A stretch of 64,000 nt of DNA, from contig NC_005861.2 in NCBI RefSeq assembly GCF_000011565.2, positions 1,054,001 to 1,118,000 of the forward strand, in the 5' to 3' direction. The notes under the pieces were generated by a model, which searched no databases, was not told the DNA's origin, and saw only the letters and a list, made by a program, of their open reading frames with translations. This document shows, one piece after another, positions 44,013 through 53,682 of this stretch. A program made the translations under genes and the position numbers. This DNA is from Candidatus Protochlamydia amoebophila UWE25 (GTDB taxonomy: Bacteria; Chlamydiota; Chlamydiia; Chlamydiales; Parachlamydiaceae). Within the stretch, counting starts at the first letter, position 1; every line of letters starts with the position of its first letter.

Positions 44013-44843
44013 TCATTTTTTTTGGCAGATGGGGCAAATGTGTGTACTTCGCTGCGCGACAATTAGCTTTTCAATTAAATGACCACATCGAGGACAAGGA
44101 TGTCCAGTTTTTCGAAAGACATTTAAAAGAGTTTGGTGTTCTCCTTTTGAACCATCTAAGCGATAATAGTGTGTTCGCCCAGGTCCAAGCGTTGTTCCTC
44201 TTGCTTGGATCCCTTTTTCAAGGACATATTTAATGCTATGATAAAGAATCTTTAGGTGTTTTAGATTTATTTGATTGGCGGGAATCAAAGGATGTAGTTT
44301 TGCTTCCCACAGAGCTTCATCCACATAAATATTACCAAGACCTACAATGAAACTTTGGTCTAGTAGTAAGCTTTTTAATAAAGTTTTTCGATTTTTCATC
44401 ATATCTTCAAATAGTTCGAATGTAAAAGAGGAAAGTAAAGGTTCGGGACCTAAGTGTCCTATAATTTCCTCTACATCAGAAACTAAATACCAACGACCAA
44501 ATTTGCGTGTATCATGAAAACGAAGCTGATCGCCATTTTCAAAATTAAATTGTATTCGAACGTAAGGAGAGGCTGGGGTTTGGCTTGTAACAAATTGAAA
44601 CCGGCCTGTCATTCTTAAATGAACAATGAGGAACATCTGATTGGAAAGTTGAAAAATGATGTATTTACCCCTTCTGTCAACATTTTGGATAGATTGACCT
44701 TGGACTTGCTGACAGAAAATTTCAGGTGTAGGTACTGCAAGCGTTTTAGGCCAAAAAATTTCTGTAGAAATAATTTTTTTACCAATAAGCCTACTTTGTT
44801 TCAAATCTTGGACAATGGTATGGACTTCGGGGAGTTCAGGCAT
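44013..44843 (-). CDS. mutM: formamidopyrimidine-DNA glycosylase
   Basis: The 276-residue base-excision repair enzyme removes 8-oxoguanine. The mature N-terminus PELPEVHTI carries the catalytic Pro and Glu, followed by RRGKYI (Lys), HLRMTGRF, GLGNIYVDEALW and a C-terminal zinc finger CPRCG-x16-CPICQ. It heads the minus-strand riboflavin operon and diverges from the RRM gene. Linkage of a repair gene to riboflavin genes is probably only transcriptional convenience. Confidence 0.96.
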   Translation of the reverse strand: MPELPEVHTIVQDLKQSRLIGKKIISTEIFWPKTLAVPTPEIFCQQVQGQSIQNVDRRGKYIIFQLSNQMFLIVHLRMTGRFQFVTSQTPASPYVRIQFNFENGDQLRFHDTRKFGRWYLVSDVEEIIGHLGPEPLLSSFTFELFEDMMKNRKTLLKSLLLDQSFIVGLGNIYVDEALWEAKLHPLIPANQINLKHLKILYHSIKYVLEKGIQARGTTLGPGRTHYYRLDGSKGEHQTLLNVFRKTGHPCPRCGHLIEKLIVAQRSTHICPICQKK

Positions 44844-45110
44844 AGTTAATTCATTTTAGTTACAATCATTTTTAATTATTGATTAGCTGCAAAATAGAAT
44901 TTAATTACAAAGGAAATTTTGCCCAATTTTAGGGATTTAGGGAATCTTTTATGAATTGTATCATTTTAAGAAAAAGACTTCTTTCAAAATTCGATTTTTT
45001 TAATATTTTAAATATTATGTGAATCTTTTGACATTATTCTAGACTAAAAAGAAAAAAATGATACAATTTAATCAGTACATGAGTTGAGGTAGTTCAGTCA
45101 ATTATCACAT
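44844..45110. other. AT-rich divergent gap
   Basis: This stretch between mutM and the structured leader of the RRM gene is AT-rich and holds no gene. TTGACA at about 45028-45033 with TAAAAAG/TACAAT further on may be part of the promoter for the RRM transcript (TACAAT at 45062-45067 is a good -10, but the spacing of about 28 to TTGACA is too long, so another -35 would be needed). Confidence 0.3.
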
Positions 45111-45357
45111 ACCCTTTACGCATACGGTTTGTATAGCGCAAAGAGGTTCACAGTATACTTTTTGAGCCCTATTAGAATTGATAGCGATGTCGCATCTTTC
45201 CCAATGGATCTATTAAGCTCAGTATAAGATAACTTGTTTCCCCCTTGCTTATACTTCTGCAGTAAAGGCTTTTTTGCCAAGGCAAAAAGGCATGTCCTTG
45301 TTCAGAGTCGAGGGGAGCTGAATAAGCACAAGTTAGACCCCTTGTTAACTAAATCCT
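45111..45357 (+). ncRNA. structured leader of the RRM gene
   Basis: This stretch is less AT-rich than its surroundings, has no ORF and contains several stems in series. CGCATAC (45119-45125) pairs with GTAT-A-GCG (45131-45138). AGTATAAG (45221-45228) pairs exactly with CTTATACT (45248-45255). GGCTTTTTTGCC (45267-45278) pairs with GGCAAAAAGGC (45281-45291). GAGGGG (45310) and CCCCTT (45339) can close a last one. It ends 13 bases before the RRM start. It may be an untranslated leader that regulates the gene or an independent small RNA. Confidence 0.4.
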
Positions 45358-45369
45358 ATGGAGAATTAT

Positions 45370-45708
45370 ATGAAGAAAATATTTGTTGGTAACCTTTCTT
45401 GGAAAACATCGGAAGAGCAGCTTAAAGCTCATTTCGAAGCTTTCGGTAAAGTTGTTAGCGCCAAGATCGTTACTGATCAAATGACAGGCAAATCTAAAGG
45501 CTTCGGCTTTGTAGAAATGGAAAGTGCAAACGATGCAGAAAATGCTATTCGCGAATTAAATGGCAAGCCTTTAGTTGATCGTAGTTTGCGTGTAAGCTTA
45601 GCGCAAGAAAGAGATCGTAGCGAAAGAAGAGAGCCACGTTCTTTCGGTGGTGGAGATAGAGACAGATCATCTTTCGGCGGCGACAGACGTTCTAATTACC
45701 GTTCGTAA
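45370..45708 (+). CDS. RRM RNA-binding protein, Gly/Arg-rich tail
   Basis: The 112-residue product is one RRM domain (residues 1-80) with RNP2 KIFVGNLSW and RNP1 KGFGFVEM, followed by an Arg/Gly/Ser-rich tail (SFGGGDRDRSSFGGDRRS). It resembles the cold-induced Rbp proteins of cyanobacteria and plant GRPs, and binds single-stranded RNA. ATG 45370 is preceded by GGAGA at the right distance; ATG 45358 has no ribosome site. The codon choice is richer in G and C than its neighbours, suggesting high expression. A long structured leader lies upstream and a strong terminator follows. Confidence 0.9.
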   Translation: MKKIFVGNLSWKTSEEQLKAHFEAFGKVVSAKIVTDQMTGKSKGFGFVEMESANDAENAIRELNGKPLVDRSLRVSLAQERDRSERREPRSFGGGDRDRSSFGGDRRSNYRS

Positions 45709-45744
45709 TTCAACATCTCTGACTAATCAACTCATATAGATTAG

Positions 45745-45777
45745 AAAAGGCAAAAGTTTATTACTTTTGCCTTTTTT
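45745..45777 (+). terminator. strong intrinsic terminator
   Basis: AAAAGGCAAAAG (45745-45756) and CTTTTGCCTTTT (45764-45775) form a perfect 12-bp stem with a 7-base loop, ending in a run of T. It lies 37 bases after the RRM stop. The A/T-flanked form allows use from both strands. Confidence 0.9.
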
Positions 45778-45931
45778 ATTGAGCTAAACTTAAATTGATT
45801 TCAATAGAATGCTTATTCTATTACATAAGAAAAAGACAAGAAGATTTTGTTTTTAAGGAAAATCAATACTTAATTTTAATAGATTCTAAAAAAATTAGAT
45901 GCTTAGATACAAATTAGTCTGGCACGGTTTT

Positions 45932-48900
45932 TTATTTTATGAATTTATCTAAAAAGTTAGAAACTCCTTTTTCCACTTCTTTTATAAGGCCTTTAGGATT
46001 CAAATCAAAGAATTTTTTGTTTTCATCGTCAGACAAATTCTCATTGTTATTTGTTTTTGCTTCGTTAAAATCTTTTTCCCAAGGGAAAGGAATAGTGGTG
46101 GGAGCAGGTGGTGTCGCATCGAGAAGATTAGACATGGCAGCGTCTAATACGTTTCCAAGCAATTTAGCTTTTGGATCCCCATTCAACTGTGCAACTAAAG
46201 CGCTGATCCTACCTGCCGCTCGCTTTTTATCAATTTCAACACTTCCTTTTCTTCCTTTTATAGGAATTTGTAATAAATAATTATCTTCTAATCCAGGAAT
46301 GTTGAAAGCAAACTTTAAGGCTTGCGCACTTAATCCTAGTACTAAGTTCATTTTCTGTTGCGTTAAATCAATTTCTCCCCAGCTTGCTAGGTGATATTGG
46401 TTGCCAACTAGAAAATCTAATCTTTTTAAATTTAAAATTCCTTTATTTAATTTAAAATAAAGAGGAGTAAACCAAATGGTAAAGGGATTTTCCAAAATAG
46501 GTCGAATTAAATCTAAAGTGTTTTTTAATTCACCTTCGTTGCGAAAACTAACTTTCCCTAGCTCCACAGATCCTTTTTCAATAGAAATTTTATTCAAATC
46601 AAAGGGAAATAGAGGACAAGCAAAACCTGTAGGAGCAATCTGCAAATTAATGGGATGTTGGGCTTTAATAGCAGAGCTTAGTAAAGGCATACTGTCTTCT
46701 AAAAGTGTTTGACTAAGCAGAGGAGTCATTTGTATTTCCCAATTAAATGACTCTAATAAAGTGAGGGTCCCCTGATTCAATAGTCCATTCAATTTTACAT
46801 GTCCGTTTGTTCCCTCAAGTTCAAGTTGAAGAGGGCCTGTTAAGTGTTTGAGATCACACAGAATCTTTGCGTCAATATGTTCCCCAACAAGGGCATTTAA
46901 ACGCTGATACTGCTTATCATTTAGGAATAACAAGGTTTGAATCCATAATGAAGGAAGTTTTCGAGCTTTGAGCTGAGATTGAATGTTAACTTCCTGCCAA
47001 TTTTTTAACGTTCCTTCTGAAGTAAATAATTGGCTAATTTTTCCATCTATTGCGAAAGAAGAATCGGAAGAAGTAGAAGTTAAATTAATATCAATGCTTT
47101 CAATGAGATCTCGACTTTTAACTTGTCCTTGGACGGAAAAAGGGAGAAGTGTAGGGTGTTCTTTCCACTTAATAGGTGTTGTAGTGAATTCAAAATCAAT
47201 CATTCCTTTTTTTAAATTTTCTGAGGTATAGCAAGGAAAAGGAATTAATAAATGGCTAAGGTTTCCTTTAAGTGTGACAGGACCCGACAAAGTTAAGGAG
47301 GTCATTTTGTCAGAAGAAAAAATAGTTTGGAGATGTTGGTAAGCTTCCGGTGTTATTGTCCAGCGTATTTCTCCTGAAGGATTAGCTGATTCATATAAAG
47401 TAATAAATTTATCAATTCTCAAGCGTGCTTTTGCATGCAATTTATCACTATCAAAGAAGAGATCCCAATAAGTCGGTATTTGGCGATCCGGAGCAATGAG
47501 TGTCTTTAAATCTATATCCAACTGAGGCCCAATTAGTGGAGTTAAATCCCTGAGATTGAGCAGAGCACTGAAAAATTTGGTGGATAGGCATCTAATATCC
47601 GTTGTAATATCTGTTGAAGAATGATTTAAATCAATTTCAAAGTTGGGGGACAACCAGTTATTAACAATAATTTTTGCATCGATTTGACTGTTTTTTTGTT
47701 TTTGACCCTCAGTATATGCTAATCCCTCTAAATCAAACTGAGCAATATTTTTCATCGCCTGCAAAGAATAATCAACTTGCAACTGCTCAAGTGTTAATAA
47801 TGTTCCCTGTTTTTTTTCTTCTGTCTCAATCCGATCGATGCTAAGTTTACCGTTTAACAATAGGCTACTTAGATTCTTTGATTCAAGATTGACTTGAGTT
47901 GGTTCTGCAGTTAATTGAATAAAAGAAGGTTTTTTAAGTTTCGGTAAACCAAGCTGAAAAGCTGCACTTAGTTCTTGAGAAGCCTCCGGCACTAACAAAT
48001 AATTAATCTGTAAGGGTTTTGTTAAAGCAAGCACCTCATTCATTAGGCTTCCTTCAATTTCAGCCTTAAAGTTTGAATTTTGCATTTGAAGTAATAAAAA
48101 TGGAAAATTAAGATGATTATGGCTTTCCATTTGTGCAAGAGTATATAGATTAAATTGCACAGGTCTGTTTAAAAGGGGAGAGTAAAACCCATCGTTTTTT
48201 AAAAAAGAAAGTTGCGATGATAAGTGAGTTTGAAATGTAGAGAAATTATCGCCATCTATTTTTAATTGAATGTCTTTTAATTGTACGGTTCCTAAATCAG
48301 TAAGATAAGAAAGTTGGATCAGTTTTATCGTTGATTCTAATTGTAAGCGGCTATTTGTTTGACCATTTAATGGAATATGCAATTTGTTAATTGTAATTAA
48401 AACTGGGCAGGGTTGATCTAGAGCAAATTGTTCTGAAGAAAACATTGATTTCAAACAATCTGAAGGAAAAATCCAACTTAAATTTAAAGGCGAGATTAGC
48501 TTAATCTCCTTTCCAATTTTAAATTGGGCTTGATTAAGAACAATTTGCGGGGTTTGTATAGATAAAGATAAAGAAAATTCACCTTCATTTTTTGCTTTAA
48601 TTGAAAATTGAAGGTCGGCAAAGGAACCTGCTTGTTTGATTAATTCTGGGTGGTCTTCTAAAAAAGGAACTAATTTTAAAGGAAAATTAGAAATCTTTAA
48701 GGAAGATTCCATTTCTTTTTTTAGTTCAGTTTGTAAATCCTGCCAATTTTCTGGTTTAACGACTACCGTTTCAAAACGGAGATCGAATTTTTCTTGTTCG
48801 AGTTGTCCTTGACCAATTAATTGTAAATTAGCCGTTGGGGCACAAAGGGTGGATTCTAGAGCTGTTTTTAAAGAAAAAACTTTAATTTCTCCGATTGAAG

Positions 48901-49978
48901 GCAATTCTAAAAAAATGGTGGGAATTTCTGCTTGGGTTTTAAAAGCTATTTGGCATGGATCGATCATGCTATTGGAATCAAAAAAAGTAAGGGGGAGATG
49001 AAAATCATAAACTAATAGCTTTAGTTGCGATGATTCAAGGAGTTGAAAATAATGAGGTGTAAAAAGGTTGATAGATTCGGGTCTTAGATTGAGAGTGAAT
49101 CGACCAGGTTCTCGAAGGCTGAAGACTCCTTTAGAAATTTTTCCTTTGACATCTCCTTGCATTTGAGGTGATAAAGCATTCAAATGAAATGCTAGTCCTT
49201 CAGAGCTCGGTTCTTTATTAATTTGTAAATTGAGACGATCTCCAAATAAAGAATAAAAAACTGTATTTAAGCCGGGCATTTTTAATGCTATAAAGCGATC
49301 TAATAACTCAACGGGGAAATTAACAATTTTTGCATATATATGAGCATCTTTGCTTCCATCTATAGTTAAATAATTTTGAGCATTAATAGATAAATTTTCC
49401 CAGTTACTGGCTTTGAGTCCAGGTAATGTGATGTCAATTTCAAAATTTCCTGAAAGATTTTCTTGTTTAGTATTACCTTTCAGATGAGCAGCTAAAGGTT
49501 TTCCTTTAGAGAAAAAAGAAATTGTTCCATTCACATCAGAAAGTAAGATTGTGGTTGGTGGCAAAGGTGCATATTCTACATGGCGGTCATAACCAAATGC
49601 TCTTTGAAGATTACTATCTCCCTTATTATCAGTGACAATTGCCACATTTAATTCTTGTAAATGGGTTTCTCCTAAATCTGTACTTCCAAGTAAAAATTGC
49701 CAGAAAGCAGCATCGGTAGAAAATTTTTCAATTCCGATAACAGAGCGACCTTCTGGATCTTTAAGCAATATTCCTTCAATAATTTGCCCTTTTCCCCACC
49801 GCAAATTTAAAGAATTTATTTCAATTTGGCCAGGAATCGAACGATTGATCCAAGTAACAACCTGTTTTTTACCCCATTCAGAACTTATAATGGAAGGCAA
49901 AGTGATTAATCCAATTCCGAGAAGAATGCAAAAAAACAATAATAGATACGATAAACGGTATGAAAAAAAAGAGCGCAT
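45932..49978 (-). CDS. giant AsmA/TamB-like envelope protein
   Basis: The 1348-residue product has one N-terminal membrane helix (LSYLLLFFCILLGIGLITLP). An AsmA-type start follows: WINRSIPGQIEINSLNLRWG, then GILLKDPEG. The rest is a very long beta-rich region with many hydrophobic-alternating strands. Near the end IDLTQQKMNLVLGLSAQAL with GSVEIDKK matches AsmA-family C-terminal repeats. Such proteins bridge the inner and outer membranes and are thought to carry phospholipids. The protein would be periplasmic. Its ends show no interruption. Sequence similarity is weak, so the family call is at fold level. Confidence 0.65.
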   Translation of the reverse strand: MRSFFSYRLSYLLLFFCILLGIGLITLPSIISSEWGKKQVVTWINRSIPGQIEINSLNLRWGKGQIIEGILLKDPEGRSVIGIEKFSTDAAFWQFLLGSTDLGETHLQELNVAIVTDNKGDSNLQRAFGYDRHVEYAPLPPTTILLSDVNGTISFFSKGKPLAAHLKGNTKQENLSGNFEIDITLPGLKASNWENLSINAQNYLTIDGSKDAHIYAKIVNFPVELLDRFIALKMPGLNTVFYSLFGDRLNLQINKEPSSEGLAFHLNALSPQMQGDVKGKISKGVFSLREPGRFTLNLRPESINLFTPHYFQLLESSQLKLLVYDFHLPLTFFDSNSMIDPCQIAFKTQAEIPTIFLELPSIGEIKVFSLKTALESTLCAPTANLQLIGQGQLEQEKFDLRFETVVVKPENWQDLQTELKKEMESSLKISNFPLKLVPFLEDHPELIKQAGSFADLQFSIKAKNEGEFSLSLSIQTPQIVLNQAQFKIGKEIKLISPLNLSWIFPSDCLKSMFSSEQFALDQPCPVLITINKLHIPLNGQTNSRLQLESTIKLIQLSYLTDLGTVQLKDIQLKIDGDNFSTFQTHLSSQLSFLKNDGFYSPLLNRPVQFNLYTLAQMESHNHLNFPFLLLQMQNSNFKAEIEGSLMNEVLALTKPLQINYLLVPEASQELSAAFQLGLPKLKKPSFIQLTAEPTQVNLESKNLSSLLLNGKLSIDRIETEEKKQGTLLTLEQLQVDYSLQAMKNIAQFDLEGLAYTEGQKQKNSQIDAKIIVNNWLSPNFEIDLNHSSTDITTDIRCLSTKFFSALLNLRDLTPLIGPQLDIDLKTLIAPDRQIPTYWDLFFDSDKLHAKARLRIDKFITLYESANPSGEIRWTITPEAYQHLQTIFSSDKMTSLTLSGPVTLKGNLSHLLIPFPCYTSENLKKGMIDFEFTTTPIKWKEHPTLLPFSVQGQVKSRDLIESIDINLTSTSSDSSFAIDGKISQLFTSEGTLKNWQEVNIQSQLKARKLPSLWIQTLLFLNDKQYQRLNALVGEHIDAKILCDLKHLTGPLQLELEGTNGHVKLNGLLNQGTLTLLESFNWEIQMTPLLSQTLLEDSMPLLSSAIKAQHPINLQIAPTGFACPLFPFDLNKISIEKGSVELGKVSFRNEGELKNTLDLIRPILENPFTIWFTPLYFKLNKGILNLKRLDFLVGNQYHLASWGEIDLTQQKMNLVLGLSAQALKFAFNIPGLEDNYLLQIPIKGRKGSVEIDKKRAAGRISALVAQLNGDPKAKLLGNVLDAAMSNLLDATPPAPTTIPFPWEKDFNEAKTNNNENLSDDENKKFFDLNPKGLIKEVEKGVSNFLDKFIK

Positions 49979-50471
49979 GAACTGTAGCCTTATAAAGTTT
50001 TACCTTTTATTATACAGGTAAATTTAAAAAATGGACTTTGGCTAAGTTGCTATTCTTTACCGTCTTTGAAATATATTCTAACGTTCGTGTATGTACAGAT
50101 GAAATGCTTAACAACTCCAAATCTAGATTGTCAGCTTAGCCAAAATTTTAGTTTTCGAATCCACTTATGTATAAAAACAATTTTCCTCTTTGAGAGAAGC
50201 TATAAGATAATTTACAAAATCTTAAATGTCAATCGATGTTAAGATTTGATTAACTATTTATTTGGTTTTGATTAAATGGGGCTAAATTCGTAGCAATGTG
50301 AGATTTTAATTGTGAGAAAAAAATCTTAAATAAGATAAATTAATAATACTTAAGTATAAAAATGAAGTAATTTAATAAAAATTAAAAGAAATTTAGTTAT
50401 TCTTAGAATTAAAAGCTTGCTAATGGAATTAAGTTTAATAAATTTTTAATTTATTTTTTATCCTATATGGT
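49979..50471. other. AT-rich gap with two inverted repeats
   Basis: No gene is seen. TTTGGCTAAG (50037-50046) and CTTAGCCAAA (50135-50144) form a perfect 10-bp inverted repeat enclosing 88 bases. AAATCTTAA and TTAAGATTT (about 50217-50249) form a second 9-bp stem. The first could be the ends of a small mobile remnant or a small RNA fold. The region also holds the promoter of the AsmA-like gene. Confidence 0.45.
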
Positions 50472-52085
50472 TTAATCTGTTTCCCAGCATTTAGGATTAT
50501 AAAATTGGGTATTCCATCCTCCTCCTAAAGCTTTGATCAAACGAATTGTTGAAATATATCGCTCACCTAGTACAATAACAGTATTTTGTTCTGTTTCCAG
50601 AAGAGTGCGTTCAGCATCCACAACGTCTAAATAATTAATAAGACCTCTTTCGTAGCGCATTTGAGATAATTTAAGGGTTTCTTTTGCAGCTTTCACACCA
50701 GCTTCTAATGCTTCTGCTTGTAAGGCTTTTTGACGGAGATTAACTAATGAATCTTCTACATCTTGAAAAGCAATTAATACATTTTCTTGATAATTAGCTA
50801 GAGTCTCTCGAAAACGAGATTTTGTGAAAGCTAAGTTGGCGCAATTTCTTCCTCCATCGAAAACAGTTTGTATTAGATTCAAACCAATTTCCCAAAGCCG
50901 AGCTTTCCAAGAAATTAAAGAATGAACAAACGGGCTTTCAAGTCCAAAACCCGCATTTAAATTCATTGTGGGAAAAAAAGAAGCATAAGCAATTCCAATT
51001 TCCGCGTAAGAAGCTGCAAGATTTCTTTCAGCTTCCGCAATGTCTGGTCTTCTGTAAAGAAGTTCAGAAGGGAGCCCCGTTGGGATGGAAGGTGGAAGAG
51101 CATTAATGGGGTTAAATTTGATAGAAAAAACAGTGGCGGGGGTTCCGGTTAAAGTTGCAATAATATTTTCTTGTAAACTTCGAAGACGTTGGATGTTGGC
51201 AAGATCTGAGCGAGCTCTTGCAAGCTCTACTTTAGCTCGACTGACATCAGAATAAACAATTAAACCAGCATTAAAGCGTGCTTGATTAATATCAAAAGCT
51301 TTTTGTCTTGCTTCAATTGTTCTTTGTAAAATTGCTTGTTGAGAATCTAAATCACGCAATTGGAAGTAGTTTGAAGCAATATCAGCTGTTAACGTTAGTA
51401 AAATGCTTAAATAAGCTTGAGTAGATGCTTGAGATCGAAAAATAGCTGATTCATAGGTGTTGGTTAGCTTAGACCATAAATCTAATTCGTAGTTAAAATC
51501 AAAGGATAAAAAATATTGAGATTGAATACCTCGAACAGTCTGAGGTAAATTGCTGAACATTGCATCTGGTGGATTGTTTTGTTGGGAAGAAGGAATCGCT
51601 TTTCCAAGGGCGTTTTTTTGTAACATTCCAGATCGTGCATAAGAAGGAGAAAAATTGACAGTAGGAAACAGAGACGCTCGATCAATACGAGCAATTGCCC
51701 GAGATTGTATCACCCGTTCGAATGCTGCCCCAAGAGTATGATTTAATTCCAAAGCCTGCTCTTCTAACTTATTCAAAATAGGATCATCAAAAATTTCCCA
51801 CCAGTAATCTAAATCTTTTTTTGATTGTTCGAAACGTTGCTCTTGCTCTTGATTAAAACTTGATGTTTCTTTCTTTGCTAAATTGGAAGGGCCTTCATTA
51901 ACGGAATCCTTTTCCCATTTTTCAGGGGTGCTTATCTTACTTGCATTTTTCCAGACCTGAGGAGTCGTTATAAGAGGGGCTTGATATGGGGCAATTAATC
52001 GGCAACTTTGAAAGCTTACACAAATCAACAGCAGAATTAAAAAACGATTTAAAGTGGGAAAAATAAAAAATTTGATAACTTGCAT
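50472..52085 (-). CDS. RND efflux outer-membrane lipoprotein (OprM/NodT family)
   Basis: The 537-residue TolC-like protein begins with a lipoprotein signal (FLILLLICVSFQSC, lipobox SFQSC) and then the family's YQAPLITTPQVW. Two repeats of long helices carry ALELNHTLGAAFERV and LLYRRPDIAEAERNLAASYAEIG, the latter highly typical of NodT/OprM. QTVFDGGRN and ERTLLETEQNTVIVLGERY follow. It forms the outer-membrane duct of an efflux pump, but no RND pump or adaptor gene is adjacent in this window. An insertion of about 40 polar residues near the N-terminus (about 55-95) is unusual. Confidence 0.9.
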   Translation of the reverse strand: MQVIKFFIFPTLNRFLILLLICVSFQSCRLIAPYQAPLITTPQVWKNASKISTPEKWEKDSVNEGPSNLAKKETSSFNQEQEQRFEQSKKDLDYWWEIFDDPILNKLEEQALELNHTLGAAFERVIQSRAIARIDRASLFPTVNFSPSYARSGMLQKNALGKAIPSSQQNNPPDAMFSNLPQTVRGIQSQYFLSFDFNYELDLWSKLTNTYESAIFRSQASTQAYLSILLTLTADIASNYFQLRDLDSQQAILQRTIEARQKAFDINQARFNAGLIVYSDVSRAKVELARARSDLANIQRLRSLQENIIATLTGTPATVFSIKFNPINALPPSIPTGLPSELLYRRPDIAEAERNLAASYAEIGIAYASFFPTMNLNAGFGLESPFVHSLISWKARLWEIGLNLIQTVFDGGRNCANLAFTKSRFRETLANYQENVLIAFQDVEDSLVNLRQKALQAEALEAGVKAAKETLKLSQMRYERGLINYLDVVDAERTLLETEQNTVIVLGERYISTIRLIKALGGGWNTQFYNPKCWETD

Positions 52086-52260
52086 GTTAACTTACGTTTC
52101 GAGTTCGTTTATAGATTTGTTTTGGTTACTAAAATTACGTTTTGGAAATGGTTAGGTAAGCAACCAATTAATGAAATTAACATATAAAGGAAATATAGTT
52201 TTGTAAAAAGTTTATTTCGCGGAAAAACAAAATTTAGGTTTAAAAACATCTAAAAAAAGT

Positions 52261-53682
52261 TTATCGATGACAAACTTCGATGACACATTTTTTTTCAGCA
52301 AGTTCATCGATTAACGCTGATAAACTTTCGCGATTGTCTTTGTCTAAATTAGCATCCCATTCGTCAAGCAAAAGAACATCTACATCAACCTTGTCAATAA
52401 TTTCTAAGAGTCTACTTCGCAAAGACTCGCCTGTAGAATATTTATTTGTCTCAGAAATGAAGCTTAGCTGGTTTTGTGTCGGGAGAAAAAAAGCTCGGTC
52501 GCAAAGTGCATTTTTTACAAGCATAAGGACTGTTGACTTTCCTGCTCCATTTTCACCTCTTAATGTAATTCGACCAGATTGTTGAGTGAAAGTTAACAAA
52601 TCTAAGTGGGAACTTAAGGTTGGAGGGACTGATAAAGACACATGGTCAGTTTTAGGTAAATTAGAAGCATCTAATTGAATTTTTGACCATTTGATTTTTT
52701 TCTCCATCATTTGTTGAGCATCAGTAGCGGGTTGAATGGTTTTATAAATTGATAGTAGCTTACTCCGATGCATTGTCCAGCGGAAAATTAAGCTAAGGGT
52801 TTGATAAGTATAAGATAAGATATTAAAAAGGATAGGGAGAGTGACTAAAAATGCTGTTAAATTAGCTACGCTATGACGATTTGTGTAAACATGGTAAACA
52901 ACAACGATAAGTGAAGGAATGCAGGTCAGTAAAGAGATAACAATTGCTAAAACTTGATCAAATCGCTCTAAATCTACGTTCTTTTGCAAACATCGATTTA
53001 AACGTTGGGTCGTTCTATCTTCCCACAATTTAAAATTATACCGGTTGCCTAATAATACATTATCCCACGCAGCCAATAAAGATTGATAAAGATCTATCCG
53101 GGCTGTTAAAGCTTTTTTCGTTAAACGCCTTTGCAAGCGTCGTTTAGCTTTCATCACAACCAAAACTGTTAAAACACTAATAGCATACGCTAGTCCAAAC
53201 AAAGGCTCGACGACAATTGACAGAGCAAAGATGTTAAAAAACACACTAATCACATAGGCATACAAATCATAAACATAATCGATTAGAGTTTGTAAAGCGT
53301 TGGGAGCTTCTGCAGTTAGAATAGAAAGTTTTTCTTCTCTTATTCCTTTATTATTCCATTCACCAATTTGATTGCGATTAGACGAGACAAATGCATTGAT
53401 GAAAGAGCGTTGAGCTTCCTGGCGCCAAGAAATTTTTATAATGCTCGCCATACAACCGGGAATATAGGGAAATACTAAGGAAGTAAGATAGATAAATAAA
53501 TAAGAAAAAAAAGCTTCTCCCGCTGTAATTTTTTTAACAATTATTACTAGCCAAATTGTTGATGAAGCTTCGATAAGTTGTTGAAAAGTGAGGAGGGCAA
53601 AGCATCCAAATGCCCAGCGATTTGTTAAAAGGATCCAAAATTGCTTAAGTGTCTTCGGAGTAGAGGAGGAGGTATTAAACAT
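52261..53682 (-). CDS. ABC exporter-like protein with shortened ATPase domain
   Basis: The 473-residue product has about six membrane helices (residues about 15-310) laid out as an ABC exporter half-transporter. Its ATPase part is brief: Walker A GENGAGKS at about 376-383, a signature-like YSTGESLRSR at about 415-424, Walker B DVLLLDEWDANLD at about 435-447, and a final switch His in EVCHR. Only about 32 residues separate Walker A from the signature, against roughly 95 usually, so the helical subdomain is mostly missing. The substrate is unknown. It could be a family of compact transporters rather than a decayed gene, because the frame is intact. Confidence 0.75.
   Translation of the reverse strand: MFNTSSSTPKTLKQFWILLTNRWAFGCFALLTFQQLIEASSTIWLVIIVKKITAGEAFFSYLFIYLTSLVFPYIPGCMASIIKISWRQEAQRSFINAFVSSNRNQIGEWNNKGIREEKLSILTAEAPNALQTLIDYVYDLYAYVISVFFNIFALSIVVEPLFGLAYAISVLTVLVVMKAKRRLQRRLTKKALTARIDLYQSLLAAWDNVLLGNRYNFKLWEDRTTQRLNRCLQKNVDLERFDQVLAIVISLLTCIPSLIVVVYHVYTNRHSVANLTAFLVTLPILFNILSYTYQTLSLIFRWTMHRSKLLSIYKTIQPATDAQQMMEKKIKWSKIQLDASNLPKTDHVSLSVPPTLSSHLDLLTFTQQSGRITLRGENGAGKSTVLMLVKNALCDRAFFLPTQNQLSFISETNKYSTGESLRSRLLEIIDKVDVDVLLLDEWDANLDKDNRESLSALIDELAEKKCVIEVCHR

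Noticed and set aside
43993-45110. FMN riboswitch upstream of the riboflavin operon
   Set aside because: Neither the gap before mutM nor the mutM-ribE junction shows the conserved RFN-element sequence blocks.
45111-45357. RNase P RNA, tmRNA or SRP RNA in the structured leader
   Set aside because: Characteristic conserved blocks of those RNAs (for example GAGGAAAGTCC of RNase P) are absent.
45939-46280. 113-codon plus-strand frame inside the AsmA-like gene
   Set aside because: It is complementary to the C-terminal coding part of the giant envelope protein and has no recognisable domain.
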